Of a stretch of 64,000 bases of DNA, positions 1-10,292 are shown one piece after another. Within the stretch, counting starts at the first letter, position 1. Each line of letters starts with the position of its first letter. The DNA is taken from assembly GCA_027257055.1 (NCBI GenBank), contig JAPVLO010000133.1, positions 4,960,001 through 5,024,000 of the forward strand, in the 5' to 3' direction. The position numbers were made by a program, and so were the translations under genes. Source of the DNA: Cephalopachus bancanus (lineage: Eukaryota > Chordata > Mammalia > Primates > Tarsiidae). The notes beneath the pieces are model-generated. The model saw nothing but the letters and a program-made list of their open reading frames with translations, did no database searches and had not been told where the DNA came from.

Positions 1-757
1 AGTGACTATGTAGGCTGATCTGTCTCCCCTGCTATCTACTGATTAAAAAAGAACCCTACCAGGATTCTCCAGTTCTCACTCTTTGTCATTTCCTAGTTTT
101 ACAACATCATATTAAGACAATATGTGAAGACACTGCACTCCATGAGCTTTGTGGTCCGATATCCTTTAACAAGTTTCCCCATCTTGCTGACGACGACCTC
201 CAGTGTGTATAAATAAGTTTTTATACTAATTCCCATGCAATAGAACAGGAACACATTAAAGAATACATATTCACAGAATTGAATATTCAACTGGAAACAG
301 AATTTCCTTAACACCTCTAAACTTCATTAGTAAACAAAATTGTTAAAATTGTCTAAACCAATATGCTAGGGAAAATGACTTTGATGTTTCTACTTTCCAT
401 ATTACAGTTTATAATATACTGTTCTCTTTTCCAATTAAGAAAAATGTTGTTACTTTGGTAAAGTACACTTAGGAAGCAATTAAAACTTCCATGATTATAT
501 TTTTCCTTTTCCAGTCTACATGTAGATTGATTTTTTTAAAAAGAAGAACTTATGAGTCACTAGAGAGAAATTACTTTGAAATTCCCATGAGGTAATGATT
601 CCATCAATAATATATTTTTTAAATATGCTTTTTGAAATTTAGTGGAATTTTTTGGCAGGTCCTAATAATTAAAGCCTCTAGTATTCCACCCTGGAAAAGG
701 ACAACACTGGCGTTTCTTAATAAATTTTATCTTATTTTTATAGAATCGTTGCAGACC

Positions 758-798
<41 letters not shown>

Positions 799-1227
799 AC
801 ACATATACATATATATACTGTTATATACTGTTAAATATGAGAGAAAGAATGAAAGGGAAAGGAGAATGGGAGGAAAGAAAAAAACAGGCTAAGAGCAGTT
901 TGATTACATAAGGATAGGTTAGTGAAAGTACTTGTTAAATAGGTCATTCAAGTTGGTTCAGCAGAGGCTAAAAAGTTCTGACGTTGCGGTTTCTAGAAAA
1001 TAGGCTACCTTCGATGAAGGCTGGGTAGAAACTGGGGGAAAGAAAAATATGATGGAAAATAAAGAAGACACTGGGCATTGGGCATTGGGTCTTCCTTACT
1101 TCTTTTGGTACAAATTAATGATTCTCTAATAGAAACCAAGTGGAGAAACTTGCTGTTGTAATCATTCTTCCTCTAACCCTGACCCAGCAGCAGCTAATTG
1201 TGAAGCAGTCTGTCTCATCTACTATAC
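1..1227. other. AT-rich non-coding DNA
   Basis: I see no gene or confident repeat here except the (GT)n tract at 763-796. The short open frames have no recognisable protein features. Confidence 0.6.
763..796. repeat. (GT)n microsatellite
   Basis: About 17 uninterrupted GT units, followed by a short ACAC and ATATAT stretch. Confidence 0.95.
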
Positions 1228-1444
1228 AGATGCTTCCTGACTTATGATGGGGTTATGTCCCGATACACCATGGAGTTGAAATATCCTAAGCTGAAAATGC
1301 ACTTAATACACCTAACCTAGCCAAGATCATAGCTTAGCCTAGCCTACTGTAAGTATATTCAGAACACACATTAGCCTATAGATGGGCAAAGTAAACACTG
1401 GCAACACAGGACACCAATGAGAATTGTGACCAGCCACTGGCCAG
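1228..1444 (+). mobile_element. Tigger-like DNA transposon, left part
   Basis: The terminal sequence cagatgcttcctgacttatg and the following text (ATGGGGTTATGTCCCGATA, AATGCACTTAATACACC, AGCCTAGCC) resemble a non-autonomous pogo/Tigger-type primate element. The copy stops at 1444, where the ERV-A LTR begins, and resumes at 8039 with the other end of the same element. The family is recognised from memory; the exact subfamily name is not certain. Confidence 0.65.
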
Positions 1445-1892
1445 TGAAATAGGGACCGAGCGCTTAATTCACAGACACCAATACCAAAAGTACAAGTTAT
1501 AAAAAGGAGAGGTTTTATTTAGTCAAGAGCCAGGCCGGTGGCCACTTGCCTGTTGGACATGACAATCCCACAGCAAGGGGCCCTGATTAGCTGTTGGGGC
1601 TTGCTTAAGAAAGGCTAAACCACATTGGGACTTTCCAAGTGGGCTAAACCGCAACATCCTAGAGGCCTAGGTACCTTTCAAGCAATGCAAGCATGGTTCA
1701 CAGAAGCGGAAAAAAAAAAAAACAAAAACCTGTTAAACAGTTTAACCTAGCCAGCAGGTGCTGCTGACGGTTTCCAGGAAAGGAACTTTATAACTGTGCA
1801 AAGGCTGAGTACATGTTTAACTGTGCAAAGGCTGAGTACATGTTTAGCCTAATTTTTGACACTGCAGATGTCTTTTTAAGTCCCCTTCCCCA
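1445..1892 (-). repeat. ERV-A 3' LTR
   Basis: It runs TG...CA on the plus strand and closely matches 7608-8038. The minus-strand AATAAAACCTCTCC (around 1510-1523) is the probable polyadenylation signal. The segment at 1790-1845 carries a direct duplication, ACTGTGCAAAGGCTGAGTAC repeated about 27 bp apart. The homopolymer A run near 1710 is longer than in the other LTR. Confidence 0.92.
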
Positions 1893-1904
1893 TTCCCCCC
1901 TTTC
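1893..1904 (-). promoter_or_regulatory. ERV-A polypurine tract
   Basis: On the minus strand it reads GAAAGGGGGGAA immediately before the LTR TG. This is the classic gammaretroviral plus-strand primer form and fixes the inner edge of the 3' LTR at 1892. Confidence 0.9.
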
Positions 1905-1918
1905 AGTTGTTCCTGGAG

Positions 1919-2457
1919 TCAAATCATTGACTCTTTATATAGGGGATTATATTGAGTTCTGAGGACCATTAATTTTATTGGTGACACACTATTTTTAACA
2001 TAACTAAGGAGGCTTATGTATGGGACTCGGTTTTTCCAAGGAGCAATAATTTCGCACCCCCATGCAGCACAGTGGTATTGTCCTGCTTTGTGGCAACGGG
2101 CTGGTCCCGATGTCGGGCAAGCATAAAAACCAACAGATTTAAGTTTGTTTTTTTTTTTATAAGCTAAGGTACCGCATTCGTCAGTGTGTGTGCCCCGAGG
2201 GTTAGACCTGGCCATAATTTACAAAGGTCAAAATTAAAGACAGGATGCCCGCTTCCTCTGTAGGTGGCAATTACGGTCCCAGTGACGGTATTTCTCAGTT
2301 CCCAGGAATAGTTCCCTGGAGTATAGGGATTACGCGGGTTAGGTCAATAGGCCTCAAGCTGGGGAAAGTATGCAAGGAATATGATTAAGATACCGGGGCC
2401 CGCAAAAGTCTTATTTTTAGAGGATCTTCTCCAGTAGCTGGTTTGACGATTTTCCAT
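1919..2457 (-). pseudogene. ERV-A env remnant (N-terminal surface-subunit part only)
   Basis: The minus-strand frame starts at an ATG at 2457-2455 that overlaps the end of integrase, as is usual for gammaretroviruses. A hydrophobic leader (GILIIFLAYF) is followed by surface-subunit-like text, including FYACPTSG and YHCAAWGCE, which resemble the conserved Cys/Trp region of gammaretroviral SU. There is at least one stop just after the leader. The frame ends at 1919, only 15 bases before the polypurine tract, so the rest of SU and all of TM are deleted. No receptor or fusion function is possible. Confidence 0.75.
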
Positions 2458-2469
2458 GTTTCCGGGGGG

Positions 2470-3566
2470 CGCGGTGGTGACTGCCTTTAATTGTGAATGA
2501 TGAATCCAGGGGCGGACACTGCTGACTTTGACGGCTGTAGGAGTAGTAAGGATTACTATGTGGGGTCCTTTCCACCTTAGGGTGAGAGCCTCAGTCTCGT
2601 GCCGTTTTAGCCAGACCTGGTCATCAGGCTGGAACGGGTGTGGATGTTCCGTAACTGGTTTCCAGAAGGCTGCCTACACAGTCTCAGTGACAGCTTGCTG
2701 AACTATTTGAGAAGGCTGCAGTGACTGAAGCAAATTATGGTTAGACGTTCTAGTGCTTTTTCCAGTCCAATTTTTGGAAGTAAAGGCAGGGGCCGTCCAA
2801 ACAGAATTTTGAAGGGGGTTAGACCCTTGATATAGGGGGTACACCTGGCCCTTAAGAGGGCATAGAGAAGTAGTGTTACCCAACCTTCGCCAGTCTCCAG
2901 GATTAATTTGGTTAAGGTCTTTTTATGCGTCTGATTCTTTCTTTCTACCTGTCCTGAGCTCTGGGGATGATAAGCACAATGTACGTTTCAATTTATCCCC
3001 AAGGTTTTTGCAATACCTTCAGTAAGTTTAGAAATAAATGCTGGGCCATAATTTGAGCCTATTGAGATAGGTAGACCATATCTTGGTATGATGTCACTTA
3101 AGAGTTTTATTCATTGTTACAGAAGCAGTTTGTTTTTGTAGGAAATGCCTTGACCTATCCAGATAAAGGTGTCTACCAAGACCAATAGGTATTTATATTT
3201 ATATTGCCCAGGTTTGACTTCTGTAAAGTCTATTTTTCAATGTTTCCCGGGGGTTAGTCCACTATTTCGAACCCTTTGGGTGGATACACTGACCTTAGCA
3301 TTATTAGTCTGCTGGCATGACATGCAGCCTTGAATGAGATCCTGGGCGATCTGGTTCAGATGAGGGAGACAGAATTCTTTTTTTACAAGTTCAGTTAGTT
3401 TTGTCCTTCCCAAATGAGTACCTTTGTGGAGCTGCCTTAGGATTTGTTGTCCCAGGACTCGAGGGAGGAAGGTTCTGCCATCCTGAAGTTGAAGCCATCC
3501 ATCTTGGTTTGAGGTTGTCTGAAATTTTTGTGCAGCAAGGAGGTCCTCTTCTGTATATTTTGGTGG
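2470..3566 (-). pseudogene. ERV-A pol: integrase region
   Basis: Minus-strand translation in shifting frames shows an N-terminal zinc-binding-like part (HKGTHLG, later CMSCQQT), core pieces ([24 protein letters not shown]) and a C-terminal RWKGPHIVILTTPTAVKV segment matching the GPY/F module of gammaretroviral integrases. The Asp expected before YGPAF is Asn, and several stops and frameshifts interrupt the region. Integrase would join viral DNA to the host chromosome; this copy cannot make it. Confidence 0.82.
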
Positions 3567-3567
3567 C

Positions 3568-4249
3568 TCACATAGAACCAGAGGAGGCAGCGCCAGCAGG
3601 CAGGTGGTTCTGCGATAAGCAGTTTCTCTGGCTGCTTGATCTGCTTTTTTTTTTTTTTCCTATTGCCTCTGAGTTCCCTTTTTGGTGGCCCGGGGAGTGG
3701 ATAATGGCCACCTGTTTGGGGGCCCATAATGCTGCCAGGAGGTCTAAGACCTCCGCTTTTTTTTTTATAGTTTTCCCCTCTGCAGTAAGCAATCCCTGCT
3801 CCCTGTAAATTATCCCATGAACGTGTGCAGTTGCAAACGGGTACCTGCTGTCAGTGTAGATGTTGACAACTTTTCCTTCACCTGCTTTTAGGGCCTCGGT
3901 TAGGGCAATCAGTTCTGCTTTTTGGGTCAATGTTTCCTGCGGAAGAGGCTCAGCCCAAATAGATCCCTGTAGAGTGACCACCGCTGCCCCTGCATATCTT
4001 ACCCCATCCTGGATGAAACTGCTGCCCATCCGAGAAAAGCGTCAGGTCGGGATTTGTTCTCGGGACATTGGTTAGGTCCCAGCGCAGCTTCTGGAACTCA
4101 GTTGTTTCATAACAACCATGTGGCGGCCCCATGGGACTTTCTTCCGGTAGTAAAATTGTAGGGTTCAAGCTGAGGGCATGCTGGAACTTGATGCAGGGTT
4201 GATTTAAAAGCAGTGCTTGATAATGAGTTATTCGGCATTTGACATCCAT
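3568..4249 (-). pseudogene. ERV-A pol: RNase H region
   Basis: Two overlapping minus-strand frames carry RNase H hallmarks: [13 protein letters not shown], then [17 protein letters not shown], which holds the TDSRY catalytic Asp, and a downstream [11 protein letters not shown]. The domain continues directly from the RT frame ending at 4253. A frameshift near 3950-4030 splits it. Confidence 0.85.
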
Positions 4250-4252
4250 TTG

Positions 4253-5465
4253 TCAGCGGCCCCTCAGAGTAAAGTCCCCACTGCATGCATGGCTGTGACA
4301 GTCAGATTCTGCCCCAATTTTAGTTTGTTTGAGTCTTTTACTAATATGGCAATGGCTGCTATAACCCGCAGGCAGGTCGGCCAGCCCTAGGCTACCGGGT
4401 CCAGTTTTTTGACAGGTAGGTGACCGGCCCACAAGTTTTTGAGTTAGGAACCCCCGGGCGATGCCTTGTCTTTCATTCACATAAAGGTGGAAAGGTTTTT
4501 TAATATCCAGCAAGGCCAGGGCCGGAGCTGAGACCAGGGCATTTTTAAGGGCTTGGAAAGCTTTGTCCCCCTCTGGTGTCCACTTAAAATTAGCCTCTGG
4601 TCCCTTGGTTATTTCATAGAGGGGTTTTGTGAGTTCAGCAAATTTAGGGATCTGTAGTCGGCAGTATCCTACAGCTCCCAAGAATTCCCGGACCTGCCTT
4701 ATGCTTCCTGGGGACGGGATGCCTGCTATAGCCTGAATGCGCTGGGCAGTCAGGGATCTTTTACCTCCCTCGAGGTTATACCCAAGGTATGTGGCTACAA
4801 TCACACAGAGCTGAGCTTTTTTTGCTGACACCCTATATCCCAGAGTCTGAAGTTCTTTAAGCAGGTGCCTGGTGGCACGCAGGCACTCACTTTCTGTTGT
4901 GGCTGCAATTAACAAATTATCTACATACTGTAGCAGTTACTTCAGGGTGCTGTTGCCAGAAAGCTCGGAGATCTTGGCAGAGTTTCACTGAACAGCGTGG
5001 GAGAGTTTTTAAATCCTTGTAGGAGTCATGTCCAGGTTAACTGGCCATTTTCCCCCTTTCCAGGATCTGTTCATTCAAAAGCAAACAAGGGTTGGTTCTG
5101 CTCAGCCAATGGGATGCTGAAGAAGACATCCTTAAGGTCCAGGACAGGGCGGTAGTTTCCTGTGCCCACCTTTTTGACAGGAAGAAGTGGGGTGTTCCAG
5201 GATGAGTGGCACGGCACTAGGATCTTAGCTTCCCGGAGACGCTGGATGTGGATTGCTATGTCGTTTCAGGTCTCTGGGGATATAGGGTACTGTTTTACCC
5301 TAATGGGCGTTGCCTGACTCTTGAGATGTACAACCGGTGATTGATGGGATGCCAGCCCAGGGGAGTTTAATTTGGCCCAGACCTGGGGAAACTCAATCTG
5401 CAGCTGGGCCAGCAGTATGGCATTTGAAGAGTCAAGAGGGGACCTTACCTTCTGTTAACACATAT
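4253..5465 (-). pseudogene. ERV-A pol: reverse transcriptase
   Basis: The longest intact piece (4915-4253, 220 codons) covers the thumb/connection region, with TYLGYNLEGGKRSL, REFLGAVGYCR and FAELTKPLYE. Upstream, 4930-5465 holds the fingers/palm in broken frames. The catalytic loop at 4916-4927 reads YVDN, so one of the two catalytic aspartates is replaced by Asn through a single transition. Together with internal stops, this copy is inactive. Confidence 0.88.
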
Positions 5466-5468
5466 TTC

Positions 5469-5816
5469 TCACTTAGGGCAACAGTAACAAGAATTTTTGA
5501 TAACCCCAGGTGGGTTTAGGCTTACTGCTGCCGTGGTTCCCTCAAAACCTATGTTAGCCTTAAGCTTGTGTAAAAGGTCACGTCTCAGGAGCGGGTATGG
5601 GCAGTCTGGCATTACTAGGAATGAATGAGTTACTTCCCTTTTTCCCAAATTTATTGTTCTTTCTGTGGTCCGGGGGCATAATTGAGTCCCGGTTGCCCCC
5701 TGGACCAAGGAATGCTTATTCTGAAGCAGGGTGTTATACTTTTGGAGGACTGAATACTCAGCCCCCGTGTCCACTAAGAAGTGGACAGGGCTTCCCCCCA
5801 CCGTAAGTTTCACCAT
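5469..5816 (-). pseudogene. ERV-A protease (pro) region
   Basis: A 115-codon minus-strand frame contains FLVDTGAEYSVL, the retroviral aspartic protease active-site motif, with the flap and C-terminal part behind it (YPLLRRDLLHKL). It lies between nucleocapsid and RT as in all gammaretroviruses. The frame starts at an internal Met, so upstream continuity with gag through a suppressed stop cannot be judged. Confidence 0.85.
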
Positions 5817-6840
5817 GGGCTCCAGGGGGAATTGACAGAGCCCTGGCTCCGACAGTCAGTTTGTAATTGAAGCACAGGAGTAGAATTCGGTGGGCACCCC
5901 CCTGGAAGGTACTTTTGTGATCAGGGTGGCCTGTCAGGGCAATTTTTACCCAGTGTCCAACTTTTTTACAGTAGGTGCATTGATTTTTTGTTAGTGGAGT
6001 TTTTCGCCCGGTGCCGGTTCCTCTTTTCCCTGTTGGCTGCTTGGGTTTAACTTCCTGTAAAGCTGCTGTTACTACTTTGGCCATCCTTTTGGTTTGTTGG
6101 TCTTCAAGTGAGTCCCTGCTATTATAGACCTTCTGGGCTACCTCAGTTAATTCGGATAAGCTTTTCCCTTCAAATTTTCAATTTTCTGCAATTTCTTTCT
6201 TATATCAGGAGACCAACTGGGAGACAAAAGCTATAACTAAAGTCCCCCGATTTTCTGGAGCCTCTGGGTCTATGGGAGTATATGTCCAATAGGCCTCCAT
6301 AAGACATTCCAGAAAAGCCGTGGGAGATTCTCATGGGCCCTGAGTTACCTCACTTACCTTAGACAAATTTGTAGGCCACCTGGCAGCGGCCCAGAGACCC
6401 CCCCATTAAAGTCCGGCGACAGGTGGTAAGACACTCCCTACTGTGATTGGCGTTCGGGTTCCAATTAGGCCTCTCAGTGGGGAAGACACGGTTCACATGG
6501 TCCTGCTCTGCCGGTCTGTCGTCCGGTCCCAGGACCAATTTCCTTGCCTCCTGAAGGATTCGTTCTCTTTCCTCCACAATAAAAAGGGCTTGGAGGAGCT
6601 GTTGGCAGTCATTCCAAGTGGGCTGGTGGGTGAAGAAAATTGTTTCTAAAAGGCCTATGAGGCTCTGAGGTTTTTCAGAGAATGCCGATTTTGGTGCTTC
6701 CAATTGGAAAGATTACTAGTAGAAAAAGGGACATAAACCATAAAGGGCTGGCCTCCCGAACTTCCCGCGTCTAGTCCCGGGGACTGTCTCAGGGGAAGGA
6801 CTGTGGAAATTTATGGTTCTGAGTTCCCCGAAGATGAGTA
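5758..6840 (-). pseudogene. ERV-A gag: capsid and nucleocapsid
   Basis: Minus strand: capsid text such as LLETIFFTHQPTWNDCQQLL and ERERILQEARKLV, then a major-homology-like segment near 6200-6350 (QGP, ESPTAFLECLMEAY), then the nucleocapsid finger CTYCKKVGHWVK at about 5935-5980. After the His the frame slips by one base, so the final zinc-ligand Cys codon lies out of frame. Other stops break the capsid. The role in a working virus is particle assembly and RNA packaging. Confidence 0.85.
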
Positions 6841-7513
6841 AGGGCTAGTCAGTTTATTGGGGCGGTTGGGCCCTCCAGAGACACATGGGGAAGAGGGGGA
6901 CAAAGGGGCTGATACGAGGACCCACTCCTGGTGAGTGATGGGCTGAGAACCTTGTGGGCCTCCTGCTCCCACTCAGATGTAGAGTAGGGCGGGGGAATTT
7001 CATCGTCCTCCCGTGGGCTCTGGAGGACTGGAGGTTTGACTTTTGGAGTTTTCTGTGGGTTAAAACACAAGAAGAATTAGCTCTCTTTTCAGCTTTCTTC
7101 ATCCATGGTGACTGCTGCATTACCAGGAGGTACCAGGCAGTGATGTATGGGATCTGGTCTGGGTGGCGTCAACAGACAAACTGCTGGACCTTCCCCACTA
7201 TGGCAGGGTTGAAGGTCCCCTCCGGCAGCCAGCTGCAATTAGGAAATGTGGGCCATTCGAGGGAACAAAAGGTGGTAAGGTTTCCTTGGTTTACCTGATA
7301 ACCTGACTGTTGTGCCACTCCCTGGAAATCCTTGAAGTGGCACAAAACCAGTTGCAGAGGGGTGTCAGGCTTAGAGCTCTGCTGCTCTATAATGTCGATA
7401 GCAATGACAGACACGACAGTGACTAACACTGAACAAATAAAGACAATAGCACAAACTGAACAGACAGACCTAACTGCCCGAGGGCAATACCGGAGGGCCC
7501 AGTGATGTCTCAC
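6841..7513 (-). pseudogene. ERV-A gag: matrix, PPPY segment and upstream hydrophobic frame
   Basis: The matrix-like domain spans about 7390-7172 (TPLQLVLCHFKDFQGVAQQS, FCSLEWPTFPNCSW). The following segment in another frame contains IPPPYSTS at about 6998-6975, a PPPY late-budding motif. The expected matrix start codon position reads ATA (7390-7388) followed by Glu, not Met-Gly, so the myristoylation start is lost. The same frame stays open upstream to an ATG at 7513 and includes the hydrophobic run CAIVFICSVLVTVVSVIAI. A TGA at 7169-7171 ends this frame. Confidence 0.8.
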
Positions 7514-7587
7514 TGGGACCTCGGTTCACAGGTATGCAGACCCACAAGGTCAGCTGGTGATTGGGGCTGGGGATTAAGCTCTCAGAT

Positions 7588-7605
7588 ATTCCAGACAAGC
7601 CCCCA
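7588..7605 (-). promoter_or_regulatory. ERV-A primer-binding site, tRNA-Pro type
   Basis: On the minus strand, two bases after the 5' LTR, it reads TGGGGGCTTGTCTGGAAT. This matches the complement of the tRNA-Pro 3' end at about 15 of 18 positions, and the differences are C-to-T or G-to-A. It assigns the element to the proline-primed class I ERVs. Confidence 0.87.
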
Positions 7606-7607
7606 AA

Positions 7608-8038
7608 TAAAATAGGGACCGAGCGCTTAATTCACAGACACCAATACCAAAAGTACAAGTTATAAAAAGGAGAGGTTTTATTTAGTCAAGAGCCGGGCCA
7701 GCAGCCACTTGCCTGTTGGACATGAGAGTCCCACAGCAAGGGGCCCTGATTAGCTGTAGGGGCTTGCTTAAGAAAGGCTAAACCACATTGGGACTTTCCA
7801 AGTGGGCTAAACCGCAACATCCTAGAGGCCTAGGACCTTTCAAGCAATGCAAGCATGGTTCACAGAAGCGAAAAAAAAAGCTGTTAAACAGTTTAACCTA
7901 GCCAGCAGGTGCTGTTGCCAGTTTCCAGAAGGGAACTTTCTGTGCAAAGGTTGAGTACATGTTTAACTGTGCAAAGGCTGAGCACATGTTTAGCCTAATT
8001 TTTGACATTGTAGATGTCTTTTTAAGCCCCCTTCCACA
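7608..8038 (-). repeat. ERV-A 5' LTR
   Basis: Homologous along its length to 1445-1892. The inner terminus is TA instead of TG (7608-7609); the outer end is CCACA. The 27-bp direct duplication is present here too (about 7937-7992), so it predates integration. The minus-strand AATAAAACCTC polyadenylation signal is conserved. Confidence 0.92.
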
Positions 8039-8188
8039 GCCAACACCACAAGAGAGTATCATGCTACATACCGCTCATCACAGAAAAGATCAAAATTCAA
8101 AGTACTTTCCATGGAATGCATATTGCTTTCATACCACTGTAAAGTTGAAAAATCTTAAGTAGAACCATCAAAAGTAGAGGATTGTTAC
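8039..8188 (+). mobile_element. Tigger-like DNA transposon, right part
   Basis: Text such as GCATATTGCTTTCATACCAC, TGTAAAGTTGAAAAATC and AGTAGAACCATCAAAAGTAG is the other end of the element at 1228-1444. The two halves were adjacent before ERV-A integrated. Confidence 0.65.
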
Positions 8189-9024
8189 ACACTAATTTTT
8201 TAAAGAGATGATCAAAAACCTAGAGCAAGTAGAAATTAATGCATTAGTTTACAGTAAATTTCAAAAATAGCTTTCTTGCTTAAAGAAGAAAGAAAAAGAG
8301 AAGTCGTATTGCATCCATTTCATGGATTTTTTTTTTTTAACAAACATTGACTCTAATTGTTCTCCAAGGCTCAGGCCTCAGCTGCCCTTTGCCATTCACA
8401 TATAAGCTTCAGCACTGCCAAATTAAAAATCTAATCTCAAGCTTGAACACCTCTACCTTTCCCTACAGTCCCATACTTAAAAATGTTTACAATACATGTC
8501 CATTTGGACACTTTTCCATTAGCCTCTTCTTAACAAATCCTTGTCACTTCAAATCATCTTTCCTTTTCCAATGTCATTAAGACAAAACCATTCTCAAACA
8601 AAAATGGCAAAGCAGGGAACTACAATGGTCTATCCCTCCATAAAGCAACAAATAAACTGTCAAAAACTTTCAGAACCAACTTTCTCAGAATTCTAGAAAC
8701 TAATGAAAAGCTCTTGGCAACCAGATAAACATTTAGTCAAGATAAAAGAGCTAAGTATCCGAAAGAGAGCCGTGTGGCATTTTAACTCACTCTGATCCCT
8801 TTTTGTGTCCCCTGATAGACAGAGGCCTTAAAGACATCAGCCTATATAAGGCACAGGTTCTTGGTACTGGAGGGAAAAGAGGAGGACTTATTCTAAGAAA
8901 AAAGTGGGATTGTTTGTTGTGACCTGTTTGGTGACTCCCTGGAGGATCAGTTCAAAGAGAATGACTTTATCTTGCCTGACTCAGTATTCTCCCAGTGCTG
9001 AGGGACTACCTGGGAAGCGTTTGC
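8189..9024. other. non-coding DNA without a recognised feature
   Basis: AT-rich, with short open frames only. I see no conserved domain, RNA gene or clear repeat family. Confidence 0.5.
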
Positions 9025-9190
9025 AGCCAGGTATGGTAGCACATGCCTATAATCCCAGCTGCTTAGGAGGTTGAGGTGGAAGGATAGCTTGAGCCCATGA
9101 GGTCAAGGCTGTGGTGAGCTGTGATCATGCCACTGCACTCCATCATTGTGGGAGGTGGAGTGAGACTCCAACTCAAAAATAAAAATAAAG
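9025..9190 (+). mobile_element. Alu right-monomer fragment
   Basis: Begins CAGCCAGGTATGGTAGCACATGCC and ends with an oligo-A tail (AAAAATAAAAATAAAG). Only the right-arm half is present, so it is an old or 5'-truncated copy. Confidence 0.85.
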
Positions 9191-10013
9191 CAAATGGACT
9201 AGTTGATGCTGCCTGGGGCAAGGGATAACAGTAGGGGTAAACAAAGGCCAAAAAAACCCCAAAAAATGGCTGAGGAATAAGATGCTCTGGGGAGTAAGAG
9301 CTTTGAAAAGCACCCACATATTTCCGAGAATCTAAAAAGTCACTAATATGACCACAGGTCTAAAATATTGAAGGAAAGAATCCAATGTCACTGCTTAGAG
9401 GATATTCCCTCCAGAAGAGATGCCTGAACAGGAACATCTACAATGCACTCTTTAAGAGTTAAGACATAGATTTTTATCATATTAAGCCACTCAGCCTTTG
9501 GGACTAGTCACAGAACATGACGCTAACGATATGAATAATACAGACTAGCATCTATGGGACCTGCAGCACACGTATGCTGTTTTGATGGAGAATAATGAAG
9601 AACTTGTTAAAAGAAAAATGAGTGACTTTATACTATGTTTTTGTTCAATTGAGATCTCAGCAAGTATATTTTCTTTATATTATTGAGTTATTAACAGCAT
9701 TAAAAAGAAAAAAACAAGTTGTTTACATATGTGTATATATTTTAGTAATCAATTTTAAGCAGTACATGTTGGTCACCCTACAGCAAGTCTTGTACTTCAT
9801 AATACAAATCACTAGGTAATGGAATTATGTATATATATCCAAATTTAAGTTTGCTAGAATACATTCTTTTTAAAAGGTGAGTTTTACAACTGAGTAAAAG
9901 AGTTTTAGCACTAATATTTGGGAGGGGTAACTGAACACAATAACTATGGACAACTTTCAAGCTACACAGTCAATACAAATCTATTCAAACTCATGTAATT
10001 CTTCTACTTCTTC
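9191..10013. other. non-coding DNA without a recognised feature
   Basis: AT-rich, no supported gene. Contains TATATATA runs near 9735 and 9828. Confidence 0.5.
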
Positions 10014-10292
10014 TTTTTTTTTTTTTGAGTTGGAGTCTCACTCTGTCGCCCAGACTGGAGTGCAGTGGCCGCTCCCGGCCACCGCAGCCTCGACCTGCTG
10101 GGCTCTGGTGATCCTTCCACCTCAGCCTTCTGAGTAGCCAGAATTACAGGCATGCGCTACCACGCCCGGCTGATTTTTTGATAAAGATGAGGTCTCGCTG
10201 TCCAGGTGGGTCTCGAACCCGCGGGCTCAGGCAATCCACTCACCTCAGCCTCCCAAAGGCGCGGGATTACAGGCTGAGCCACCGAGCCCGGC
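10014..10292 (-). mobile_element. Alu, variant body
   Basis: T-rich left end, then GAGTTGGAGTCTCACTCTGTCG and a full dimer ending GAGCCCGGC. It shares the GATTTTTTGATAAA and AACCCGCGGGCTCAGGCAAT blocks typical of the unusual Alus of this window. Confidence 0.93.

Larger units (their letters stand above)
1445..8038 (-). mobile_element. ERV-A: class I (gammaretrovirus-like) provirus with both LTRs
   Basis: Paired LTRs of 448 and 431 bp bound a 5.7-kb interior. Read on the minus strand it runs 5' LTR, primer-binding site complementary to tRNA-Pro, gag (matrix, PPPY-containing segment, capsid, zinc-finger nucleocapsid), protease, reverse transcriptase, RNase H, integrase, a short env remnant, polypurine tract and 3' LTR. 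The coding regions carry stops, frameshifts and an env deletion, so it is defective. By eye the LTRs differ at about 20 substitutions over about 430 aligned positions plus a few small indels, which suggests a fairly recent insertion on a primate time scale. Flanking GCCAG (1440-1444) and GCCAA (8039-8043) form an imperfect 5-bp target duplication. It lies inside an older DNA transposon. Confidence 0.93.

Noticed and set aside
763..892. 86-codon frame through the GT repeat
   Set aside because: Cys/Val alternation comes from the microsatellite; not a gene.
3401..3808. 135-codon plus frame within ERV-A
   Set aside because: Shadow of the integrase and RNase H region on the other strand.
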